Shown: one piece after another, positions 56,780 through 64,000 of the stretch
Layout of the letters: each line of letters starts with the position of its first letter
Numbering within the stretch: position 1 is the stretch's first letter
Source of the DNA: Symsagittifera roscoffensis
Lineage: Eukaryota > Xenacoelomorpha > Acoela > Convolutidae
Length of the DNA stretch: 64,000 nucleotides
Assembly (NCBI RefSeq): GCF_963678635.1
Contig: NC_087066.1
Location: forward strand, 65,261,277-65,325,276
Reading direction: 5' to 3'
Made by a program: the position numbers and the translations under genes
The notes under the pieces: generated by a model
Databases searched by the model: none
What the model saw: the letters and a program-made list of their open reading frames with translations, nothing else
Told to the model about the DNA's origin: nothing

Positions 56780-57259
56780 GATCCCCGCTGATGAGATGGA
56801 CTTTCACTGTTTTAGTGCGGTGCAACTTTTCACTTGACCAAGGGATGTACCGCTTTGAGTGATGCTGCTCTCGGGGTGTCAAAGAGTTGCGAAACAACGC
56901 ACTGTTGCTGTGCATTAACTGCGTCAGTATGAAACAGAGGGACCGGACAATTGAAACGTCGTCTAAAATACGACGACCAAAATATGACAAGCAATTGAAA
57001 ACACTGCAAACGGAGGTATCTGAGATTAAAACAGCCATATCAGAAAAAAAGCTGCACTGGACAAAAACGGACTTGCCTCGAATATATCATGAAGCCTTAG
57101 TAAGGAACCTAGCAGATGTTTAAGCAGGAACAGAAGCCACCTGAAGGCCTTAAAGTCAGAGGGGTACCAGAAAGCACTTCTAAATTTGCTCGGGAACTCA
57201 ATGAGCATGATTGGTGGAAAAATTCAAATTTGTTACAACTTCTATCAATTTAAAGTGAA
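56780..57259 (+). pseudogene. Zinc-finger-like ORF1 remnant, copy 2
   Basis: Same layout and same TGA as 51840-52190. It continues in another frame as EQKPPEGLKVRGVPESTSKF and ARELNEHDWWKNSNLLQLLS. KVRGVPES with a following basic/acidic helix is the kind of sequence found before the C-terminal part of LINE ORF1 proteins. It leads within 350 bp to the endonuclease. Confidence 0.45.
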
Positions 57260-57599
57260 ATAACTGAAAAAAAAGCCTTGATACCTATCAAGAGGGAAAG
57301 ATACGAAAAATAGTGTTTACAGTGTCAAATAAGTTGCACAGTTGGTTGATACTTCTGTCTATCAGCAAGCTCAAACTTTAGGAAAAGATGCTTTTATTGA
57401 GCAACGAACTCAAGGCTGAAGAAGCAAAGCAGGATCGATGTTGAAATTGAGAAGAGACTTGATACATTCGGGTACACAGAGAAATGAATTGAGGGTCAGC
57501 AATCTAAAGTTATAAGGAAAACTAGGAAAATGGGTGGAAATCAAAAAAGCCGATGTAGGGGCATTGGTAGGACCCTCCCCGCAGCCAAACAAATAAAGC

Positions 57600-58300
57600 G
57601 TCTACCTTCTTCTTTATAATGTTAGAGGTTTGATAGACATTCAAAAGCCCATGGACTTCTCAAATTCTCAACGAACTGTAATCATTTTCAGTTTTGTTTT
57701 CTGATTGAAACTTGGTTTGCGCCAGAAATTCTAGATACTGCTCTTTTCCTCAATAACTTTCCAACTCATCGTAAAGATAGATACAACGAAAATGATCAAA
57801 CAAAGTATGGAGGAGTACTGATAGTTTTTCGCTGTGCAATAAAACAACGTCATATTCGAATTGATCCGAAGTATACCTTTATACTACTCGTTCAGGTAGA
57901 CTTTAATGATTATAAGTGCCTCATACGCTGTGTATATAGTGTATCACAGTTGAATCAATACATACATCCACCTCTTTTCTATCGATATTATTAGATGTAC
58001 TAGACAACCTCAGACGGAAGCTTCTGACAAAAACAACGATAATTATTGGCAACTCATTTTTGACCTAACAAATTGAAGGCATATGGAGCCATCAAACTTG
58101 GAAGAAGCACCTCTGCTTGAAGATTTTTTTGTGCGCAATTATGAACGGATGACCACTGGCTCAAAAAAAAACAAATTGATGTAGTCCTTACAAGTAACAG
58201 TGACCCATTTGTAAATGTATGCGTTGATAATAAAGTTCAAATCCTGAACAAATCAAATCACCCACCCCATTTTCAAATGAAACTCAGCAGTATCGATTTG
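57600..58300 (+). pseudogene. LINE APE-type endonuclease remnant
   Basis: In order: YNVRGLIDIQ (about 57615, the usual opening strand); LIETWFAPEILDTALF (about 57701), with the catalytic Glu of the ETW motif; RYNENDQTKYGGVLIVF (about 57780), with the GGV turn; LDNLRRKLLTKTTIIIG (about 57998); and QIDVVLTSNSDPF (about 58168), ending KSNHPPHF (about 58249), where SDHHP is usual and the Asp is replaced by Asn. An open stretch of about 85 codons separates the first frame changes. This domain nicks target DNA to prime reverse transcription. It is inactive here through stops and frameshifts. Confidence 0.75.
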
Positions 58301-58960
58301 TTCAAATTGGAGAAGCCGCTTATCAAAAACGGAGATTTCAGTATATTCTCATGCACAAAAATTGACTGTTTGTGCATTCAACACATGTTGCTACAGCAAT
58401 GTTGATGTTGTTGTTGACTTATGTTAAAATTGGTTATATAAATTTTTCGTAAATCAAATTCCCAAGAAAACAAACAATGCGTCATTCTACCACCTTGGGT
58501 CTCAAGCGAGACATCTAACATTGTCAAAAGTCGAAATACTCAATTAATACAAACACAGAAATATACCCAAAATAGTAACCAAAAAAGAAAAATAGAAAAT
58601 CCGGGACAAGAATCCTAATACTTGTTTAAATTAAGATCAAAAATATTTCAAAAGCGCAACATTCGAGAACGGCAATTTTTCAGAAACCAAAAAACAATTC
58701 CAAAGCATTCGAAAGATAAGTCAACTGCCATCCGTTATGTACTTGAACGATACAATAACTGTATCTGACCAGGAAAAAGCTGTTCTCTTTAACATTTTTC
58801 CAACATGTATTTACCATCTCTCAAGGCAAAAAAAACCAAAAAAATCCATAGCAAGACAAGATCCATTTTAATAGAGCAGAAGTGGGGGAAAAATTGGAGA
58901 ACTTATGCATTGGGAAAGCTAAAAGCCGCAATAGCCTGGGAATTGTGCCACTTAAACGCT
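58300..58960. pseudogene. LINE linker between endonuclease and RT, heavily decayed
   Basis: No continuous frame. It is expected to encode the linker. Short matches such as LRSKIFQKRNIREROFF-type basic stretches are not reliable. Kept as part of the element by position only. Confidence 0.35.
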
Positions 58961-60230
58961 TGACTTAAGGTCTAACACCTTCCCTGGCATTCCTTTTCAA
59001 CTTCTTAGCAATTTAACACATCTATCCAAGTCGCTGGAAAACCACAACATTATACCATTCCTCAAAGATGGAGATAAACAGGACAGATCAAGCTATCGAC
59101 TAGTCTAGCTGTTGACATGTACATCAAAAATTTTCGAAACATTAATTTTTGACAAATCAAACCATGTCATTGGATCTTCATCCAACAAGAACAACTTAGA
59201 TTCAAAAAACAAACAACAATGACTTAGATGATCCTCTACCTATCCAAGTTTTTCGATAAATTAGATACCAATTTTAGTGCCCCTCTATCTTGTTTTTGAA
59301 AAAGCCTTTGACAAATCAGTCATGAAAAGTTACCTGAGAAATTAGAAGAACGTGGAGTTAAAGGTTGAGTAAAAGATCTTCTTGAGGGCTATCTTAAAGG
59401 ACGGACATAGAGAGCAAATGTGGGAAACTCATTATCATCTGACATTGAAGTGAAATTTGGTGTCCCTCAAGGATCAGTCCTTGGGCCACTATTTTTCATA
59501 ATCTTCATAATGATTTTCCGAATTCTGTTTTGTCAAAATGCGTTGGCTACGCAGATGACTTCAAATTTAAAATTGTTTCAACGAACCCGATCACACTTCA
59601 AACTGACGCTGCCAGAATTTGCAAATGGTGCACCCACAAAATGATGAAACTCAACATCAACAAATGCACAGTACTAAATTTTAAAGGTAATACAAACATT
59701 ACTTTGAATGGACTACAGTTGATGCAAACAAACAAGGAAAAGCATCTGGGAATTACGGTGTCCCAGGAAATATCATGGAGAATGTCATGGGAAAAGGCCA
59801 AAAAAGCGTTCTACACGATCAGACGCAATATAGCTAAAGGAACAAGTTGACAGGTAACAAATAATTTTTTTTCGGGTTTACATTGTTCCTATAATATCAT
59901 ATGGTGTCATTCTGTGGAAAGCAAGCAAGGTGGATCTTAGAAGGATAAAAAAGGTACAATAAACTGCTACAAAGTAGATTCTGGGAACTAAGTGATTGTG
60001 ATATATACAGTGACTTAAAAGATTGTCGCTTCTACCCTTGTCATTTTCCCACGAAATGCACTTACTTCTGGTTTTTATTTACATAATCAAAGGCAGATTC
60101 AACATCGAGTGGAAACGTTTGTCAAAATAAGTGAAACACCGACAATAACACGAGCTACGCAGTTGAAAGTATTTAAAGCAAGAACAATGTCAAAAATATA
60201 AGCAAGATAGTGATTTCTGGACCAGAGGCG
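58960..60230 (+). pseudogene. LINE reverse transcriptase and C-terminal region
   Basis: In order: ENHNIIPFLKDGDKQDRSSY (about 59038); FEKAFDKS (about 59296), at the position of the first catalytic Asp block; VKFGVPQGSVLGPLFFIIFI (about 59450-59510); after a one-base frame change, KCVGYADDFKFKIV (about 59536-59577), with the YADD catalytic motif intact; ICKWCTHKMMKLNINKC (about 59616); KHLGITVS (about 59741); IISYGVILWKASKVDLRRIK (about 59890); and FWTRGVPPATL (about 60219). This is the full layout of a jockey/CR1-group RT. Several stops make it non-functional. Confidence 0.8.
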
Positions 60231-60468
60231 TACCCCCCGCAACGCTTTAGGGGCACAAAATGGGCCTAAATTTGACAAAGATATTCATCCAAAAAGCAAA
60301 ATAATAGAAATATGTAACAGTTACTTCGAATCGATAATTAATTTCGACGATATTTGCTCGTGTAGATTGTTATGTCTCTGTCAAAATTGAAGAAATAAAC
60401 ACAAAAATGATCTTTGGCAAAACTGAAGCTATGGACTAATATCCCTTGGGCGTATGGCCTAAAGTCTG

Positions 60469-60575
60469 TATTATTTTGATTATTATTATTAATAGTTCGA
60501 TTATTATTATTATTATGATTATTATTATGATTCTTATGATTATTATTATAATCATTCCTATTATTGTTTTAAGTA
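60469..60575 (+). repeat. ATT-rich microsatellite forming the LINE 3' tail
   Basis: GGCGTATGGCCTAAAGTCTG leads into (ATT)n and (GATT)n units. Many CR1/L2-type LINEs end in a short microsatellite rather than poly-A. The position, about 240 bp after the last RT-region match, fits the 3' terminus of this element. The 80-codon Ile-rich frame over it is an artefact. Confidence 0.65.
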
Positions 60576-60636
60576 TCGGTTTGGTATATAATAATCTATT
60601 CGCACTTTATCATTCTGTGATATTCATGCCAGATTT

Positions 60637-60963
60637 TTGGTTTTGTGCTATACTAGGAAAAACAAAGCATTATTGGAAGCCAACTTGACGGTAAGACTTT
60701 TCTCCCCCTTATCCATCATTCAAATTCTTTTGATTTTGTTCACACTGTCTTATTGCATTGGATCGTGGATCTATTATTGGCAAGACCCTCAAGTTACCAA
60801 AATTCAAATTTATAGCCACTTCGCACATTTCACTACACAAATGTGGATTTTAATGAGAAAGGTCCGTGGTTTGTATCCCTATTTCCTCTTCCAACTCCAA
60901 TTGGAAATTCCTACGTATTTAAGTATATTTTTGTCCGGCTATAAAAACTGGCAATTCGACTAA
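60637..60963 (+). other. 108-codon frame, unassigned
   Basis: The frame reads SPLSIIQILLILFTLSYCIG, then IYSHFAHFTTQMWILMRKVR and TYLSIFLSGYKNWQFD. It has one strongly hydrophobic stretch and several aromatic residues, no splice context and no recognised motif. It could be a decayed exon or chance; recorded for completeness. Confidence 0.2.
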
Positions 60964-61690
60964 CTAGATTAACCCCCATGAACCTTGTAAAACTCCCGTC
61001 ACATGATAATATTGCTGATTATGTGAGCTGTTGAGAAAAGGGAAAGAGTCGACTCGAAAATTGACGGCCGGACGACAATTCATAACTGGCGTCGTATCAC
61101 GGCCTTGGCAAGTAGAAAACGCTTGCTCAACTTCGCTGCTCGTGCATTCGGCAAAAGAGGAAAAGTGCGAATATATTAGTGATTGCCGCTAAATTTACTG
61201 TTACGAATTGTCGCTTGTTACAAAATTTCGCCAGTTTGCCATTGCGATAAGCAAGGGTATTGGAATCGGTCATGAGACTATTTTTCAACTAAACAACTTT
61301 TTCATAGATTGATCTCCAGCTTTGAGATCTGCTTTTTCAGCATATTGCACTTTAACAGAGTCTAGAGTTAATGCGTTGCTGGATGTACTGGTAAAAAAAA
61401 TTTCAGATGTAAACTTTTTCTTTGTCTCAATTGGCTTTAATCCAGATTTTGTCAGCTTATTTGCCGCGTGTTTTCTTAGAAAGTTCTATGCGATCTACTC
61501 ATTTCTATCTTTTATTTTTTAAAACGCGGGCTTGACCATCTCGCAATGTGTAGGCCTTTTTACCGTTCAATTTTTGCAAGTTAATTGAAATTTTTTTTGT
61601 ACGTTTAAACTAGCTTGTATATTACATTGCTTATGAATTTTCGTTCAATTTTCAGGCTTGAACTCAGTGTTTTTTTTTGCCAAGTTTCAA
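60964..61690. other. Non-coding interval
   Basis: A relatively GC-rich stretch around 61050-61250 (GACGGCCGGACGACAATTC, CGTATCACGGCCTTGGCAAG) has no open frame. It may be an old repeat; nothing specific was recognised. Confidence 0.35.
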
Positions 61691-62045
61691 AATAGCAACC
61701 CAAAAAGGTGATGCTGTCATGCTTAACTTAGGAACTGCAAATTGAGCCTCCAAATATGAATACCCAGATCTTTGAATACCTAAAGAATTAACGCGAAATG
61801 AAAACACATATGAAAACCCAAAAAATTTACGAGATTTGAATTTTCTGATTTTTTTGAAAAAGTTTTCTAAAAAATAAATTTGAAAACTTCCACAAAAATT
61901 GAATTCTCAAAATTTCAATTGGGTGCTCTCAGAGTACTTTCTGCGGTTGTAAGACTTGCCTCAAAAACTGACTGCTCAAATCTTTTTAGTTTGCGTGATA
62001 TAACGCTTTTTTATGAGTTTTTCACACAAATTTTTGCTTACGTAG

Positions 62046-62246
62046 CAGTATTTAGACAACCGCGTATTCAGACTTGTCAGTAAATAGACAAACACTGTAT
62101 TAGCCAATCAGAATCGAGGCAAGGAAGAAATGAATAATTAATAGTTATATATTTCGTTAATTTGCTTTCTCATCTCAATTTTTGTTGGCTGATATGGCAT
62201 TTGTCTGCTTACTGACGAGTATGACTACGTGGTTGTCTAAATACAG
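62046..62246. mobile_element. 201-bp foldback element
   Basis: The left arm, CAGTATTTAGACAACCGCG, and then CTTGTCAGTAAATAGACAAA and TTAGCCAATCAG, is the imperfect complement of the right arm, which ends ACGTGGTTGTCTAAATACAG. The arms are about 65 bp and the outer 16 bp match except for one base. No target duplication could be assigned. It sits inside the satellite. Confidence 0.6.
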
Positions 62247-62467
62247 ACAGCACTCTAAAGTTTCAAAACAAATATGTGGTTAAACTTGAAAAAAAATCAA
62301 CTCTGTGGTGCGAGATGCTGTCAGGTTAGTATCAGACGTTGCCAATTTTACCACCAAATATAATTGCTCAAACTTTTTCAGCTTCCGAGGTACTCCAAAA
62401 ATACTTTTCAAAAAAAAATTATTTGAAACTTGACAAAATTGAAATATTCAACCCTGTAATTGAGTGC

Positions 62468-62895
62468 TGTCAAGTTAATCGCTGATGAAATCTTGCTCCA
62501 AAAATTTACAGTTCAACTCATTTAAATTTTCGAGTTGAAAACATATTGAAAATTGACTTTCTCATCTCTAAAAATTGAGGTGCTGTCAGGGTACACTTCA
62601 GAGTACTCTTCGTCCAAAGATGATGACTCAAATGCTTTTGCTTTCCAAGATGTGACGTTTTTTCATTATTTGAAAAAAAATTTTTTTTAAGTGAACTGAA
62701 GAATGTAATCTCAAAATTTGCAGATTTTGTCTGCAGGTTTCAGTGCTCAAATCATCTATCATCTTAGTTTATGAGATATGCCGTTTTTATACTTTTTTAA
62801 AATTTTTCTAAAAACTCAAGATTTAAAACAATTTTCGAGTTCAACAAAAATAGTGAATACCATGGCGAAAGCCCCCAAAGGAGTATCAAGAATTT
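62468..62895 (+). repeat. Local duplication, copy 1
   Basis: CTGTCAAGTTAATCGCTGATG through ATACCATGGCGAAAGC and GGAGTATCAAGAA is repeated at 63580-64000, with about 1112 bp between starts. Differences are few, so this duplication is younger than the satellite it lies in. Confidence 0.88.
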
Positions 62896-63314
62896 TTGAG
62901 TTCAATTATGACTGCTCAAGGTGTTACTTGCTTTCATAGTTCTTACGTTTTATCATTTTAAAAGTTTTTTAAAATTTTTATTTTCAAACTAAAACTTTTC
63001 AAAATTTGAAATTGTCGACTCTTTGTTCGGTTGATGTCAGTTTACTACCAGCGTGTGCATATGTGGCTTCTCATCATCTCAGTTTTTTTTGCTCAAATTT
63101 TTAAAATAAATTACCATTAAATAGAGAAAAAAGGGTCTGATAATTTGGAATTAATTACGCACGGTTGTATATCCCATTTATGAATTGAATGTTGAAATTG
63201 AAATTAATGCAAATTTTGAAATCATGGCTAGTCTGTCATTTCCTGAAGTTTTATCTCGTTTTTCTTTAGGAAACTGGTACTTTTAAATTTTGAAAACCTA
63301 GAACTGACCATTTC

Positions 63315-63580
63315 ATGCTGAAGTTTATCGCGTCATTTGAAACCGAATGTAACATAATCAAAAGAACCGAATTCATAATAGCGAGGAAAGCTTACGAAAA
63401 ATCCTTTGGAGTCAAATTGATATATACAACTTGTCCAAAAAAAAACAGTTGGAGTAGACCTGTCTCGTTCCCGATAGAGAGCATCGAGAGCGGATTCGAG
63501 TGCTACTTTGGGAGCAAGGAGTCTTATAATAGTACGTCTCGATGTTTAAAAATAAAAAGCATTTCTTATCATTTATTTTC
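63315..63580 (+). other. Frame between the duplicated blocks, possible exon
   Basis: The frame reads MLKFIASFETECNIIKRTEF, then FGVKLIYTTCPKKNSWSRPV and SIESGFECYFGSKESYN, before running into the duplicated satellite. The first 75 codons look more protein-like than the surroundings and are absent between other satellite units. No motif recognised and no clear splice sites. Confidence 0.25.
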
Positions 63581-64000
63581 TGTCAAGTTAATCGCTGATG
63601 AAATTTTGCTCCAAAAATTTACAGTTCAACTCATTTAAATTTTCGAGTTGAAAACATATTGAAAATTGACCTTCTCATCTCTAAAAAATGAGGTGCTGTC
63701 AGGGTAAATTTCAGAGTACTCTTCGTCCAAAGATGATGACTCAAATGCTTTTGCTTTCCAAGATGTGACGTTTTTTCAATATTTGAAAAAAAAAATTTTT
63801 TTAAGTGAACTGAAGAAATGTAATCTCAAAAGTTACAGATTTTGTCTGCAGGTTTAAGTGCTCAAATCATCTTAGTTTATGAGATATGCCGTTTTTACAC
63901 TTTTTTAAAATTTTTCTAAAAACTCAAGGTTTAAAACAATTTTCGAGTTCAACAAAAATGGTGAATACCATGGCGAAAGCCGCCAAAGGAGTATCAAGAA
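63580..64000 (+). repeat. Local duplication, copy 2 (runs off the window)
   Basis: Matches 62468-62895 up to the last base, so the true right limit is outside the window. A 5-10 base deletion near 63868 removes the CTATCATCTT present at about 62757. Confidence 0.88.

Larger units (their letters stand above)
53835..57259 (+). repeat. Duplicated segment, copy 2 (5' part of the LINE region)
   Basis: Near-identical to 48866-52320. Differences are isolated bases and short indels (for example TTGCCGTTTTCAATGCTGCT near 50777 is missing at 55742). It runs without a break into LINE endonuclease, so the duplicated part may be the 5' portion of that LINE together with an older minus-strand insertion. 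Confidence 0.93.
61690..64000 (+). repeat. Degenerate satellite, period roughly 120-170 bp
   Basis: The words GTGCTGTCA, ...AGAGTACTCTT, GACTGCTCAAA or GATGACTCAAA, GCTTTCCRAGATGTGACG and TTTTTCAAAATTGAA recur in the same order near 61710, 61925, 62320, 62465, 62582, 62740, 63045 and again from 63580. Spacing is irregular and divergence high. Short frames here, including 61880-62083, come from the repeat. Confidence 0.5.

Noticed and set aside
60446-60688. Ile-rich 80-codon ORF
   Set aside because: Translation of the ATT microsatellite at the LINE 3' end.
1-64000. CRISPR arrays, bacterial operons, rRNA genes
   Set aside because: No regularly spaced identical repeats with unique spacers, no operonic ORFs and no conserved rRNA segments were seen; the window is eukaryotic.

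Overview
The window looks like AT-rich, repeat-dominated nuclear DNA from an invertebrate animal. The evidence is GT-AG splice signals around short coding exons, a BEL/Pao-type LTR retroelement (a lineage known from animals), a non-LTR retrotransposon with an APE-type endonuclease and reverse transcriptase, small non-autonomous DNA transposons with clean target-site duplications, and no prokaryotic gene organisation. I cannot name the species. No tRNA, rRNA or CRISPR array was seen. Almost all open frames are short and most are chance frames; the supported coding sequence is a few host exons plus decayed transposon genes.

Layout. 1-4.25 kb: non-coding, with dispersed-repeat fragments. 4.3-6.6 kb: the best host-gene territory, all on the minus strand. 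A first exon with a single membrane segment (5868-6110) and a second exon (4314-4464) are joined by a phase-0 intron that carries a 430-bp Mutator-like MITE with a 9-bp target duplication and a doubled foldback element. A possible terminal exon of another gene lies just upstream (6330-6594). 8-14.3 kb: an inverted-repeat family, a GC-rich satellite of about 375 bp with an internal 132-bp duplication, a hAT-type MITE with an 8-bp target duplication, and three unrelated minisatellites within about 1.2 kb. 16.4-21.5 kb: a decayed BEL/Pao element, gag to integrase, with several catalytic motifs still readable. 21.5-25.5 kb: two weak membrane-protein exon candidates and old repeats.

23.1-44.7 kb is a nested tandem-duplication array. 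A unit of about 6 kb occurs three times (25352-31469, 32191-38253, 38811-44160). The first two copies are nearly identical; the third is clearly more diverged. Each unit carries fragments of an unrecognised plus-strand ORF and a 1.5-kb array built on AACGTT palindromes. Copies 2 and 3 also carry a second unrecognised ORF. Junctions at 31466 and 38811 show 4 bp and about 1 bp of microhomology, and a still older duplication lies at 24.3-26.0 kb.

45-64 kb: a GAGCGGTTT hairpin cluster, a 42-bp palindrome, a possible C2-like exon, a LINE reverse-transcriptase fragment, a 200-N assembly gap (48666-48865), and a 3.4-kb segment present twice (48866-52320 and 53835-57259). That segment holds J-domain-like HPD remnants on the minus strand and, on the plus strand, an unrecognised ORF of about 250 codons followed by a zinc-finger-like ORF1 remnant. 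The second copy runs on into LINE endonuclease and reverse-transcriptase remnants ending in an ATT-rich tail near 60.5 kb. The last 2.3 kb is a degenerate satellite with a foldback element and a duplication of at least 0.4 kb.
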